Origin: Limnohabitans planktonicus II-D5
GTDB taxonomy: Bacteria; Pseudomonadota; Gammaproteobacteria; Burkholderiales; Burkholderiaceae_C
DNA: 62,889 nucleotides
Direction of reading: 5' to 3'
Assembly: GCF_001270065.2 (NCBI RefSeq)
Contig: NZ_LFYT02000028.1
Span: 1-62,889 of the forward strand
The position numbers and the translations under genes are program-made. This document shows, piece by piece, positions 8,576 to 18,072 of the stretch (position 1 is the first letter of the stretch; each line of letters starts with the position of its first letter). The notes beneath the pieces were generated by a model that saw only the letters and a list, made by a program, of their open reading frames with translations, made no database searches and was not told the DNA's origin.

Positions 8576-9526
8576 ATGAAGCAGCCGCATCTTTTCGACA
8601 AGATCGACCTTCAACTCATTCGCACCCTTCACACCTTGCTCATCGAACGCAGTGTCTCCAAAACCGCCATGCGCCAGGGCCAGCAGCAGCCGGCTGTGTC
8701 CGTGGCGCTCAAGCGCCTGCGCGAGCTGACGGGCGACCCGATTTTGGTGCGCTCGGGCACCGGCATGGTGCCCACCGATGTGGGCTTGCAGATGTTGGGG
8801 CCGGTGTCGCAAATTTTGCAATCGGCTGAGAGCCTGTTTTCGCCAAGTCGGGTGTTCGATCCGGCCAATGCCTGTGAGACATTTCGCATTGCCGCCAGCG
8901 ACACGCTGGACCCGCTTTTTTTGCCCTCGGTCATGGCCCGCATCAAGTCATTGGCGCCGGGCTGCCGGGTCGAGGTGCATGCCTTGTCGGCGCAGGCGCA
9001 ATACGCGCACGATCTGGGTCAGGGCCTGATCGATGTGGTGATTGGCAACTGGGCCCAGCCCAGCGAGGAGCTGCACCGAGCCCAGTTGTTTGAAGACGAC
9101 ATCATGTGTCTGGTCAGCAGCAAACACCCGGCGGTGCGCCGTGGTTGGACGCAAGATGACTGGTTGGCCTGCGAGCACATTGCGCCCATGCCGGCCTACC
9201 CGGGTTGGCGCGGCGTGATCGACGAACACCTGGACCGCTTGGGGCTGGCGCGCCACATTGCCGCACGCTGCGCCTACTTTGGCCTGATGCCGCGCATGGT
9301 GGCATCGAGTTTGCTTGTGCTGACCACTGGGCGACACTACTGCCAGCGCTTTCTGGAGGGCGACCTGCCTTCCGGGTTGGCCTTGCTGCCGTGCCCGGTG
9401 CCTTTTCCCAAGATGGTCTATTACCAGCTTTGGCACGAACGCAGCCACAACGCCGAGGCGGCCCGGTGGCTGCGAGAACAAGTGAAAATCAGCGCTTTGC
9501 AGTTGTCGCCCCCGACAGCTGCCTGA
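8576..9526 (+). CDS. LysR-family transcriptional regulator
   Basis: 316 residues. The N-terminal winged helix-turn-helix is of the LysR type (LQLIRTLHTLLIERSVSKTAMRQGQQQPAVSVALKRLRELTGDPILVRSG), followed by a substrate-binding domain to the end. It lies 39 bp upstream of the BMP-type ABC transporter on the same strand and may be co-transcribed with it. A role in controlling purine uptake or catabolism is inferred from position only. The ATG overlaps the stop of a possible 34-codon ORF. Confidence 0.88.
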   Translation: MKQPHLFDKIDLQLIRTLHTLLIERSVSKTAMRQGQQQPAVSVALKRLRELTGDPILVRSGTGMVPTDVGLQMLGPVSQILQSAESLFSPSRVFDPANACETFRIAASDTLDPLFLPSVMARIKSLAPGCRVEVHALSAQAQYAHDLGQGLIDVVIGNWAQPSEELHRAQLFEDDIMCLVSSKHPAVRRGWTQDDWLACEHIAPMPAYPGWRGVIDEHLDRLGLARHIAARCAYFGLMPRMVASSLLVLTTGRHYCQRFLEGDLPSGLALLPCPVPFPKMVYYQLWHERSHNAEAARWLREQVKISALQLSPPTAA

Positions 9527-9565
9527 ACCTTCCTGACGACAAAACCAACAAGAACACCCACAGAC

Positions 9566-11134
9566 ATGACCACACCCCTTTTGTCTTTGCAAGGCATCAC
9601 CAAACGCTACCCGGGCGTGGTGGCCAATCAGGACGTGTCGCTCACCGTGATGCCCGGCCAGGCCCATGCCGTGCTGGGCGAAAACGGCGCGGGCAAGTCC
9701 ACCCTCATGAAAATCATTTACGGCTCGGTCAAACCCGACGAAGGTCAGGTGGTGTTCAACGGCCAGCCGGTGCAAATTCGCAACCCGCAAGAAGCCCGCA
9801 AGCTGGGCATCAGCATGGTGTTTCAGCACTTCAGCTTGTTTGACACGCTCACCGTGGCAGAAAACGTGTGGCTGGGCCTGGACAAGTCGCTGAGCCTGGC
9901 CGAAGTGACCGAGCGCATTGTGGCCAAGGCCAGCGAATACGGCCTGGACCTGGAGCCCGAGCGCCCTGTGCACACCCTGAGCGTGGGCGAGATGCAGCGG
10001 GTGGAGATCATCCGCGCCTTGTTGACCGAGCCCAAGCTCTTGATTTTGGACGAGCCCACTTCAGTGCTGACGCCGCAAGCGGTCGAGAAATTGTTTGTGG
10101 TCTTGCACAAGCTGGTCAGCCAGGGCGTGAGCATTTTGTACATCTCACACAAGTTGCACGAAATTCGGGCGCTGTGCACTGCTTGCACTGTGCTGCGCGG
10201 TGGCAAGCTCACGGGTGTGTGCGACCCGCGAGAAGAAACGAACGCTTCGCTCAGCCGTTTGATGATCGGGGCCGAGCCCCCGGCTTTGCAGCATGTGGCG
10301 CGTGCGCCGGGCGAGGTGGTGTTGTCTGTGCAGGGCTTGAGCCTCACGCGGCAAGACCCGTTTGGCGTGGACCTGGACGGCATCAGCTTGCAGGTGCGTG
10401 CAGGCGAGGTGGTGGGCTTGGCCGGGGTGTCGGGCAATGGCCAGAAAGAATTGATGTGGGCCTTGTCGGGTGAAGACACCCGCTCGGGCGTGCAGTGCGG
10501 CGTGGCCAGTGTGAGCCTGTCTGGCCAGGCGGTGGCGGCTTTGGGGCCGGTGCCGCGCAGGCAAATGGGCCTGCATTTTGTGCCCGAAGAGCGCTTGGGC
10601 CGGGGCGCTGTGCCCTCGCTGAGTTTGTCGCAAAACCTGCTGCTCACGCGCAGCGAGGCCGTGGGGGCGGGCGGCTGGGTGCGCATGAGCGCGCTGGCCG
10701 ATCAGGCCCGCAGCATCATCGACCGTTTCAAGGTCAAGGCCTCTGGGCCGGATGCCGCAGCGCAGTCGCTGTCGGGCGGCAATTTGCAAAAGTTCATTGT
10801 GGGGCGCGAAATCAGCGCGGCTCCCAAATTGCTCATCGTTTCACAACCCACTTGGGGCGTGGACGTGGGCGCGGCGGCGCAAATTCGCGCCGAAATTTTG
10901 GCGCTGCGCGACGCGGGTTGTGCCGTGTTGGTGGTGAGTGAGGAGTTGGAAGAATTGTTTGAGTTGTCTGACCGATTGCATGTGATCGCCAAGGGGCGCT
11001 TGTCGCCGTCTGTGGCGCGTGCCGAGGCCACGGTAGAGCGCATTGGCGAGTGGATGAGTGGTTTGTGGCCAGATTCCTCTTCTGCAACTTCTGCCGCGCC
11101 TGCCCAACAAGGAGCCCAACATGCTGCGGCTTGA
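9566..11134 (+). CDS. ABC transporter ATP-binding protein, nucleoside/purine (BMP) type
   Basis: 522 residues with two tandem nucleotide-binding domains, as in sugar/nucleoside importers (YufO/NupO-like). NBD1 has Walker A GENGAGKST (38-46), signature LSVGEMQRVEI and Walker B LLILDEPTSVLTP. NBD2 has a degenerate Walker A (GVSGNGQKE), signature LSGGNLQKFIVGREI, and VSQPTWGVDVGA, as usual in this family. It powers import through the two permeases encoded downstream. The last 14 nt overlap the first permease gene. Nearby guaD and xdhAB suggest purine bases or nucleosides as substrate (inference). Confidence 0.92.
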   Translation: MTTPLLSLQGITKRYPGVVANQDVSLTVMPGQAHAVLGENGAGKSTLMKIIYGSVKPDEGQVVFNGQPVQIRNPQEARKLGISMVFQHFSLFDTLTVAENVWLGLDKSLSLAEVTERIVAKASEYGLDLEPERPVHTLSVGEMQRVEIIRALLTEPKLLILDEPTSVLTPQAVEKLFVVLHKLVSQGVSILYISHKLHEIRALCTACTVLRGGKLTGVCDPREETNASLSRLMIGAEPPALQHVARAPGEVVLSVQGLSLTRQDPFGVDLDGISLQVRAGEVVGLAGVSGNGQKELMWALSGEDTRSGVQCGVASVSLSGQAVAALGPVPRRQMGLHFVPEERLGRGAVPSLSLSQNLLLTRSEAVGAGGWVRMSALADQARSIIDRFKVKASGPDAAAQSLSGGNLQKFIVGREISAAPKLLIVSQPTWGVDVGAAAQIRAEILALRDAGCAVLVVSEELEELFELSDRLHVIAKGRLSPSVARAEATVERIGEWMSGLWPDSSSATSAAPAQQGAQHAAA

Positions 11135-12194
11135 ACCCCGTCCCCAGGCCTCGCGCCTGTGGACTTACGCCTCGCCTCTGCTGGCGCTGGTGCTCACTGT
11201 GCTGCTGGGCGTGGCGCTGTTCATGGCGCTGGGCAAAGACCCGGTGCGCGGGCTGCAGATGTTCTTTTGGGAACCCATCAAAACCAGCTACGCGCTGGGC
11301 GAGTTGATGGTCAAGGCCACACCGCTCTTGGTCATTGCTTTGGGTTTGTCGGTGTGTTTCCGGTCCAACGTCTGGAACATCGGTGCCGAGGGTCAGTTTG
11401 TCATTGGCGCGGTGTGCGCCGGGGGCGTGGCGCTCTTGGCCGACAAAGACACAGGCCGCTGGATCGTGTTGGCCGTGTTGCTGGCGGGGGTGTTGGGCGG
11501 CATGTTGTGGGCCGGCATCACGGCGCTGTTGCGCGACCGCTTCAATGCCAGTGAAATTTTGGTCAGCCTGATGCTGGTGTACGTGGCCGACATGGTGCTG
11601 AGCTATTTGGTTTATGGCCCCTGGAAAGACCCGGCGGGTTTCAATTTTCCGCAGTCCAAAACCTTTGAGGCGGTCACGCAGATCCCGCGTTTGATGAGCG
11701 GTTCGCGCGTGAGCGTGGGCTTGCTCTTGGCGCTGGTGGGTGCAGGTTTACTGTGGGTGTTCTTGTTCCGCACGCGGGCGGGCTTTGCCCAGCAAGTGGG
11801 CGGTTTGGCGCCTGATGCGGCGCGGTATGCCGGGTTTTCTTCGCGCAAGGCGCTGTGGGTGGCGTTGCTGACATCGGGTGGGGCTGCAGGTTTGGCGGGT
11901 GCGTTGGAGGTGGCGGGGCCGATTGGCCAGCTCACGCCTTATGTGCCTGCGGGTTATGGCTTTGCCGCGATCATCGTGGCGTTTGTCGGGCGCTTGCACC
12001 CGGCGGGCATGGTGCTGTCGGCCGTGCTGATGAGCATGTTCTACATCGGCGGCGAGCTGGCCCAATCTCGCCTGGGCCTTCCCAAGTCGATCACGGGCGT
12101 GTTCCAGGGTTTGCTGCTGTTTTGTTTGTTGGCGTGTGACACGCTGGTGGCCTACCGTCTGCGCTGGGTGGCGGTCAAGAAAGGAGGCGTGTGA
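11121..12194 (+). CDS. ABC transporter permease, BMP-type purine/nucleoside importer
   Basis: 357-residue inner-membrane permease of the BPD_transp_2 family (YufP-like), with about nine hydrophobic segments. The family signature NVWNIGAEGQFVIGAVCAGGVALL is present, as is a conserved C-terminal GYGFAAIIVAFVGRLHPAGMV. ATG 11121 is chosen over the longer ORF start at 11058 because it follows a purine-rich AAGGAG at 11109 and gives the family's usual N-terminus. The stop overlaps the next permease start (TGATG). Confidence 0.92.
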   Translation: MLRLEPRPQASRLWTYASPLLALVLTVLLGVALFMALGKDPVRGLQMFFWEPIKTSYALGELMVKATPLLVIALGLSVCFRSNVWNIGAEGQFVIGAVCAGGVALLADKDTGRWIVLAVLLAGVLGGMLWAGITALLRDRFNASEILVSLMLVYVADMVLSYLVYGPWKDPAGFNFPQSKTFEAVTQIPRLMSGSRVSVGLLLALVGAGLLWVFLFRTRAGFAQQVGGLAPDAARYAGFSSRKALWVALLTSGGAAGLAGALEVAGPIGQLTPYVPAGYGFAAIIVAFVGRLHPAGMVLSAVLMSMFYIGGELAQSRLGLPKSITGVFQGLLLFCLLACDTLVAYRLRWVAVKKGGV

Positions 12195-13114
12195 TGGAGT
12201 CTTATGCATTGCTGATTGCAGCCACCCTGAATGCGGGGACGGTGCTGGCCATTGCCGCTTTGGGTTTGCTGATCAATGAAAAAGCCGGTGTGGTGAACTT
12301 GGGGGCCGAGGGCATGATGCTGTGCGCGGCGATTGCCGGTTTTGCGGCCGTGGTGCACACCGGCAACGACTGGCTGGGCTTTGTCGCGGGCATGGGCGCG
12401 GGCGCGGTGCTGGCGACCATTTTTGGGGTGCTGGTGATTTGGCTGAACACCAACCAGTACGCCACCGGGCTGGCGCTGAGTTTGTTTGGTGTGGGCTTTT
12501 CGGCCTTTGTGGGCATTGGCTATGTGAAGGAAAAGCTGCCGGACCGGCCCCATTTTGCGGTGCCTTATTTGGCCGACATTCCCCTGGTGGGGCCCGCCTT
12601 GTTCAAGCAGCACCCGCTCGTTTATGGGGCGATGGCGCTGGTGTTGGCCCTGATTTGGTTCCTTTACAAAAGCCGCACCGGTTTGGTGCTGCGGGCGGTG
12701 GGCGAATCACCCGCTTCGGCCCACGCTTTGGGCTACCCGGTGCGCCGCATCCGTTTGGCAGCGGTGGTGGCTGGGGGCGCACTGTGCGGCTTGGCGGGGG
12801 CCTACATTTCGGTGATCTACACCCCGCTGTGGGTCGAAGGCATGGTGGCGGGCAAGGGCTGGATTGCGCTGGCCTTGACCACCTTTGCCACATGGCGTCC
12901 GGCACGCGTATTGCTTGGGGCTTACCTGTTTGGTGGTGTGACCATGCTGCAGTTCCATTTGCAAGGGGTGGGCGTGCAAGTGCCCAGCCAGTTGCTCACG
13001 GCGCTGCCTTACATCGCCACCATCGTGGTGCTGGCCCTGATTTCGCGCAACCCGACCTGGATTCGCGTGAACATGCCGGCCTCGCTGGGCAAACCCTTTT
13101 ATCCCGGTTCATAA
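12194..13114 (+). CDS. ABC transporter permease, BMP-type purine/nucleoside importer (second)
   Basis: 306-residue permease (YufQ-like), the partner of the preceding one. It contains LLINEKAGVVNLGAEGMMLCAAIAGF near the N-terminus and GKGWIALALTTFATWRPARVLLGAYLFG near the C-terminus, both family hallmarks. An excellent ribosome-binding site (AAGGAGG, 12181-12187) lies 6 bp before the ATG, and the start overlaps the previous stop as TGATG. Third of the four importer genes. Confidence 0.93.
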   Translation: MESYALLIAATLNAGTVLAIAALGLLINEKAGVVNLGAEGMMLCAAIAGFAAVVHTGNDWLGFVAGMGAGAVLATIFGVLVIWLNTNQYATGLALSLFGVGFSAFVGIGYVKEKLPDRPHFAVPYLADIPLVGPALFKQHPLVYGAMALVLALIWFLYKSRTGLVLRAVGESPASAHALGYPVRRIRLAAVVAGGALCGLAGAYISVIYTPLWVEGMVAGKGWIALALTTFATWRPARVLLGAYLFGGVTMLQFHLQGVGVQVPSQLLTALPYIATIVVLALISRNPTWIRVNMPASLGKPFYPGS

Positions 13115-13158
13115 TTGCTTTTTTTCAACCCCTGTAACCCTGTTCAAAAGGACCTGAC

Positions 13159-14295
13159 ATGACAGACCTCTCCAAGCGCTCCATCGTCAAGATGGTGGCC
13201 CTGACCGCTGTGGCTGCCGCCGCACTGGTCGGCTGTGGCAAAAAAGAAGAAGCCCCCAAAGCTGAAGCACCCGCTGCGGCCAAGCCTGAGCCTTTGAAGA
13301 TCGCGTTTGCGTACGTTGGCCCTGTGGGCGACGGCGGCTGGACCTTTGCGCACGACAACGGTCGCAAAGAAATCGAAAAAGCCTTCGGCGACAAAGTGGT
13401 CACCACCTTCGTTGAAAAAGTGCCAGAAAGCGCTGACGCTGAGCGCGTGATCCGCGACATGGCTGCCCAAGGCAACAAGCTGATTTTTGGCACCACTTTC
13501 GGCTACATGGAGCCCATGCTCAAAGTGGCGGCTGACAACAAGGGCGTGAAGTTTGAGCACGCCACCGGCTACAAAACCGCCGAGAACATGCGCACTTACG
13601 ACAGCCGCACCTACGAAGGCGCGTACATGGCTGGCGTGATCGCGGGCAAGATGACCAAGACCAACACGCTGGGTGTGGTGGCTTCGATCCCAATCCCAGA
13701 AGTGGTGCGCAACATCAACAGTTTCACCATGGGTGCCCAGTCGGTCAACCCCAAGATCAAGACCAAAGTGGTTTGGGTGAACGAGTGGTTCAACCCACCG
13801 AAAGAAACCGAAGCCGCGACATCGCTGATCAACGGCGGCGCTGACGTGTTGATGCAAAACACCGATTCGTCGGCTGTGCTGCAGACCGCCGAAAAAATGG
13901 GCAAGCGTGCCTTCGGTTGGGATTCGGACATGACCGCCTACGGCCCCAAGGCCCACCTGGGTTCGGCCGTGATCAATTGGGGCCCTTACTATGTCAAGGC
14001 CGTGGGTGAAGCCCTGGAAGGCAAGTGGAGCACTGGTTCAAGCTGGTGGGGCGTGAAAGAAGGCGCGATCGAGATGGTCAACGTGGCCGCTGACGTGCCA
14101 GAAGACACCAAAAAGCGCATCGGTGAGATCCAAGCTGGTCTGAAAGACGGCACATTCTCCATCTGGAAGGGCCCCATCGTGGACCAGGCTGGTAAAGAAA
14201 TGTTGGCCAAAGACGCTGTCGCCGACGACAAGTTCCTGGGCGGCGTGATGTTCTACGTCAAGGGCGTGGAAGGCAAGATCCCAGGCGGCAAATAA
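13159..14295 (+). CDS. BMP-family substrate-binding lipoprotein of the ABC importer
   Basis: 378 residues. The N-terminal signal has a lipobox LVGC, with the lipid-attached Cys at residue 26, followed by a Lys/Glu/Ala/Pro linker (KKEEAPKAEAPAAAKPEP). The rest is a PnrA/BMP periplasmic-binding domain, for example FAYVGPVGDGGWTFAHDNG, IFGTTFGYMEP and DADVLMQNTDSSAV-like segments. It delivers the ligand, likely a nucleoside or purine base, to the permease pair. It is 44 bp after the second permease. A strong terminator follows at 14332. Confidence 0.93.
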   Translation: MTDLSKRSIVKMVALTAVAAAALVGCGKKEEAPKAEAPAAAKPEPLKIAFAYVGPVGDGGWTFAHDNGRKEIEKAFGDKVVTTFVEKVPESADAERVIRDMAAQGNKLIFGTTFGYMEPMLKVAADNKGVKFEHATGYKTAENMRTYDSRTYEGAYMAGVIAGKMTKTNTLGVVASIPIPEVVRNINSFTMGAQSVNPKIKTKVVWVNEWFNPPKETEAATSLINGGADVLMQNTDSSAVLQTAEKMGKRAFGWDSDMTAYGPKAHLGSAVINWGPYYVKAVGEALEGKWSTGSSWWGVKEGAIEMVNVAADVPEDTKKRIGEIQAGLKDGTFSIWKGPIVDQAGKEMLAKDAVADDKFLGGVMFYVKGVEGKIPGGK

Positions 14296-14308
14296 GTCGC
14301 ATGACGGG

Positions 14309-14372
14309 GCCACTGCGCGCAGTGGCTCTGTAAAAAAAGGCTGCAAGGGCGAAAGTCCTGGCAGCCTTTTTT
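14309..14372 (+). terminator. palindrome and Rho-independent terminator after the BMP operon
   Basis: A perfect 18-bp palindrome GCCACTGCGCGCAGTGGC (14309-14326) is followed by a terminator hairpin, AAAAAGGCTGC ... GCAGCCTTTTTTC (14332-14372), with a T-run on the plus strand. It should end the importer transcript before the repeat array. Confidence 0.8.
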
Positions 14373-14437
14373 CATGCGCTCAAGCATCGGCCTTTGGTGT
14401 TGGGCGTTGCCTGGATGGTTGCGCTGCCCTGAGGCCA

Positions 14438-15200
14438 ATTGATCCGGCACGTTGAGGTTTGAAATGTGTGAGAAAGGTCATCTCGTAGGTCGGCACTCGC
14501 AGAGTCCGACATTTTTGGTTTCGGCACAGGCCCATGTCGGGGTCTTCGACCGCCGACCTACAACAGTTTTGAGGCGCGTCATCTCGTAGGTCGGCACTCG
14601 CAGAGTCCGACATGGTTGGTTTCGCCACAGGCCCATGTCGGGGTATTCGACCGCCGACCTGCAACATCAATGTGTGAGAAAGGTCATCTCGTAGGTCGGC
14701 ACTCGCAGAGTCCGACATTTTTGGTTTCGGCACAGGCCCATGTCGGGGTATTCGACCGCCGACCTGCAACAGTTTTGAGGCATGTCATCTCGTATGTCGG
14801 CACTCGCAGAGTCCGACATGGTTGGTTTCGGCACAGGCCCATGTCTGGGTCTTCGACCGCCGACCAACAACATCAATGTGTGAGAAAGGTCATCTCGTAT
14901 GTCGGCACTCGCAGAGTCCGACATTTTTGGTTTCGGCACAGGCCCATGTCGGGGTCTTCGACCGCCGACCTACAACATCAATGTGTGAGAAAGGTCATCT
15001 CGTAGGTCGGCACTCGCAGAGTCCGACATGGTTGGTTTGGGCACAGGCCCATGTCGGGGTCTTCGACCGCCGACCTACAACAGTTTTGAGGCACGTCATC
15101 TCGTAGGTCGGTACTCGCAGAGTCCGACATGATGGGTTTGGGCACAGGCCCATGTCGGGGTCTTCGACCGCCGACCTACAACAGTTTTGAGACATGTCAT
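14438..15200. repeat. REP/BIME array 3 (7 units) with left terminal-repeat flank
   Basis: Seven units with plus-strand GTAG at 14485, 14586, 14691, 14792, 14897, 15002 and 15103, spaced 101 or 105 bp. Each has a plus half with tip ACTCGCAGAGT, a constant middle (TTCGGCACAGGCCCATG) and a minus half with tip GGTCTTCGACC ending in CCGACCTAC. The two spacings reflect two linker types between units (AACAGTTTTGAGG... and AACATCAATGTGTGAG...). The left flank from 14438 (ATTGATCCGGCACG...) is nearly identical to the left terminal repeat of the isolated element at 40939. The right end is degraded near 15200. Confidence 0.93.
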
Positions 15201-15343
15201 CTCGTACGTCACGGGCGAAGGGGGCCTCGGTTGCGTTTTCTGGTGAAGGTTCGATCAAGGGTATAGACCCCCTGATCAATTGACCCACAAGCCCTGAGCC
15301 CGAAAAATTCAAGTTTGAATCTTTTGGTTGAAAGGCTGCCGAT

Positions 15344-15778
15344 ATGGCGCAAAAGCACTGGATTTTGACGGCCAACGCCTCTGTGGCCCGATTGTTTGAA
15401 CGCACCAGCTTGTTGGAGCCATTGATCGAACTGGCCGACTGGATGCACCCGGAGGGCAGCATGCTGGCCAGCGAACTGGAAAGGGCACCTTTGGGCCATT
15501 CGATCGGCGGTCGCACAGGGCTGGCACCCCGCATGGATCTCAAGCACCGTGAACGACTTGAATTTGCGCACCAGTTGGCGCTGTGGCTGCGAGAGGCTGT
15601 CTTGGCTCACAGCGTTGAGGACATCGTTTTGTTTGCCTCCGATCCCTTCATGGGGGAACTGTTGGCGCAATTGGACCCTGGAGTTCAAAAAATCATCTCG
15701 CTCAAGCATTCTCTGGACTTGACGTCTTTGCCGGTCCATGAATTGGAGAGGAAGGTGCGCGTCGAATTCGGGGTGTGA
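15344..15778 (+). CDS. host attachment family protein (baeRF-like)
   Basis: 144 residues resembling the family annotated as protein required for attachment to host cells (PF10116/baeRF group): AQKHWILTANASVARLFER at the N-terminus, then a basic middle and LAHSVEDIVLFASDPFMGELLAQL. The family is related to eRF1/RNA-binding folds; its real function in free-living bacteria is not known. The ATG at 15344 follows GAAAGG. It stands alone between repeat array 3 and the histidine kinase gene. Confidence 0.75.
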   Translation: MAQKHWILTANASVARLFERTSLLEPLIELADWMHPEGSMLASELERAPLGHSIGGRTGLAPRMDLKHRERLEFAHQLALWLREAVLAHSVEDIVLFASDPFMGELLAQLDPGVQKIISLKHSLDLTSLPVHELERKVRVEFGV

Positions 15779-15831
15779 GTGATCTGCAGTAGATTGCCTT
15801 TGCACAGGGCACAGGCGCTAACATCAGGGGC

Positions 15832-18069
15832 ATGGATGCACAAGCCCTAATTACCTGGCTAAGCCATGCGCTGCGACGCCTGGCAGGCTGCATGGCCTGG
15901 CTGCTGATTTTTCTTGGGTGCGCCATCTTCAGTCACGCGGCATGGGCCACTGCGCCGAATAAATGGGTCATTGACAAAGCTGAGTTGACCAGCATGGCCG
16001 GGCGTCGCGAGGTGACGCTGCCCCATATCCTGCAGCCACAAGATTATTTGCCCGCAGGCAGCCGTGTGCGTTACCGCATCACCGTGCCTTTGACGCGGGT
16101 TCCGGCCGAGCCGCTGGGCGTGTTTGTGTCCAAGTTGAGCCTGTCGGGTGCCTTGTACATCAATGGCCAGTTCATCCTCAACTGCGACCAGGGCCGATTG
16201 GAAGAGCTGCGCTGCTTGCACAAGGTCAATTTGTTCAGCACCCCCTCCAGTGTCTGGTTTGTCGGTGACAACGTCATTGAACTGGAGCTCTATGCCACGG
16301 CGCGGCAAATGAATGGTTTGTCCAAGGTCCAGGTGGGTGATCTGGATGAACTGCATGACGGCGCTTACTGGGTGTTGCAATGGCTCAAGATCGAATTTCT
16401 GAGCGGCCTGGCATGGGTCAGTGCTCTTTTGGGCATTTTGTCCTTGGCTGTCAGTTGGGTCTTACGCAAGGAGCAGGCTTACCTTTGGTTTGGCATCGCG
16501 TCCATCGCCCATGCGCTGGGCCTGCTCAATCTCACGGTGAGCAACCCCGTCATCCATGTTGAAGTGTTCACCTGGATGGTGTTTTCATCGCGTCTGGTGG
16601 TCGCTCCGATGGCTTTGCTCACCATGCTGTCATTGTTTGACAAATTGCGCCGTTGGATGATCCTTGTCTTGGTGGGCTTTGCCCTGGTGGGACCCCTGGT
16701 GCTGGGGCTCAGCGGTAATTCCAGGATCGTGTTGGTTGTCTTTTTTCTACCCTTTTTATTGGCCACCAGCGTCTTATTGCTGTTCTTCATGCGTTGGGCC
16801 ATTGAGTCGCGCAATCCCATCAAACTCATCACCATCGGCATGGCGCTGGCCCTGGTGTTTTCGGGCATGCTCGATTGGCTGCGACTGACGGGGCGGACCG
16901 ATTTTGAAGGTGTTTTCCTGTTTCCCTACACCTACAGTGCCATGCTCATGACCCTGGGCACATTGCTCTTTCGCAATCTGGCGACAGCGCTCAAGCAATC
17001 GCGCATCGACCGTGAGTTGCTGGAGATGCGTGCCGCAGAACGCATGGCCTATGAGGTGACAGAAAACATTCCGGTGGGCACCTACACCCTGGTCTATCGG
17101 CAGGGGGGCAGGCGAGGGCAATTTTTGTTTGTCAGTCAACGGTTTCTGGAGCTCACGGGGCTGGACCGCAAGAGCTTGCTGGTCGACCCTAAACCCTTTC
17201 TGGACATCTTGCACGTGGACGATGGGGCCGCATGGCAACAGTTCATCGCCCGCACTTTGGATCAGCGCGATACCTTCAGCATGGAGTTCCGGATTTTTCA
17301 TTTCAGTGGCGAGATGCGCTGGGTCAGCACGGAAGCCGTGGCGCGCAGCTTGCCCGACGGATCAGTGCTGTACGAGGGAGTCCTGATTGACCAGACCGCC
17401 ATGGTGCATGCCAAGCGCGAAGCCGAAAGCGCGCGCGGCATCCTGCTCCAACAGCAGCTCGAACAGTCAAGGCTGCAAGAGCGTGAACAGCTCATGCGTG
17501 ACATGCACGATGGATTCGGATCGCAGTTGGCGGGCGTGCGCATGCTGGCCGAAAAGGGCCGCATTCGGCCTGAGGAATTCCCCCAATTCCTGCACGAAAT
17601 CACGGCGGATTTGCATTTGGTGGTGGACACATTGGGACAACTGCACATCACCCTGGACGAGGCGCTGATTGACTTGCGTCACCGACTCGAGCGACGGTTT
17701 TCTGGCAACGGTCCTCGTTTGCATTGGGACAGCCAATTGGCGGGTTTGCCTGCTTTGCCGCAACGCCAAATTCTGCAAACCCTGCGCCTGATTCAGGAGG
17801 CCTTCAACAATGCCTTTAAGCATGCCCGCGCACAGAATGTGTGGTTTTCAGCGCACTACGATGCCCCCACGGATTTGCTCACAGTCTCGGTGCGTGACGA
17901 CGGACAAGGCCTGCAACTGCCCAAGGTTCGCGGGCGTGGCCTGAACAACATGCAGTACCGGGCCCGCGAGATCGGCGGCAAGTTCCAGCTGATCGAACGT
18001 CACCCCGGGGTCGAAATCATCCTGCAGGTGCCGGATGTCTCTAAGGCGGCGCAAACCGATTCAGCGTAA
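15832..18069 (+). CDS. 7TM sensor histidine kinase (7TMR-DISM/PAS/HisKA_3)
   Basis: 745-residue membrane sensor. The N-terminal membrane segment (about 20-40) is followed by an extracytoplasmic DISM-type beta domain to about residue 180, then seven hydrophobic segments (about 185-400) as in 7TMR-DISM proteins. A PAS-like domain (about 405-525) follows, then a HisKA_3 dimerisation domain with phospho-accepting H559 in MRDMHDGFGSQLAG, and an ATPase domain with EAFNNAFKHA and DDGQGL. HisKA_3 kinases pair with NarL-type regulators, and one lies immediately downstream on the opposite strand with only 3 bp between the stops. The ligand is unknown. Confidence 0.88.
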   Translation: MDAQALITWLSHALRRLAGCMAWLLIFLGCAIFSHAAWATAPNKWVIDKAELTSMAGRREVTLPHILQPQDYLPAGSRVRYRITVPLTRVPAEPLGVFVSKLSLSGALYINGQFILNCDQGRLEELRCLHKVNLFSTPSSVWFVGDNVIELELYATARQMNGLSKVQVGDLDELHDGAYWVLQWLKIEFLSGLAWVSALLGILSLAVSWVLRKEQAYLWFGIASIAHALGLLNLTVSNPVIHVEVFTWMVFSSRLVVAPMALLTMLSLFDKLRRWMILVLVGFALVGPLVLGLSGNSRIVLVVFFLPFLLATSVLLLFFMRWAIESRNPIKLITIGMALALVFSGMLDWLRLTGRTDFEGVFLFPYTYSAMLMTLGTLLFRNLATALKQSRIDRELLEMRAAERMAYEVTENIPVGTYTLVYRQGGRRGQFLFVSQRFLELTGLDRKSLLVDPKPFLDILHVDDGAAWQQFIARTLDQRDTFSMEFRIFHFSGEMRWVSTEAVARSLPDGSVLYEGVLIDQTAMVHAKREAESARGILLQQQLEQSRLQEREQLMRDMHDGFGSQLAGVRMLAEKGRIRPEEFPQFLHEITADLHLVVDTLGQLHITLDEALIDLRHRLERRFSGNGPRLHWDSQLAGLPALPQRQILQTLRLIQEAFNNAFKHARAQNVWFSAHYDAPTDLLTVSVRDDGQGLQLPKVRGRGLNNMQYRAREIGGKFQLIERHPGVEIILQVPDVSKAAQTDSA

Positions 18070-18072
18070 GAC

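Noticed and set aside
15344..15778. Host-attachment protein as evidence for a phage or pathogenicity island
   Set aside because: The family is widespread in free-living betaproteobacteria and no phage genes are near.
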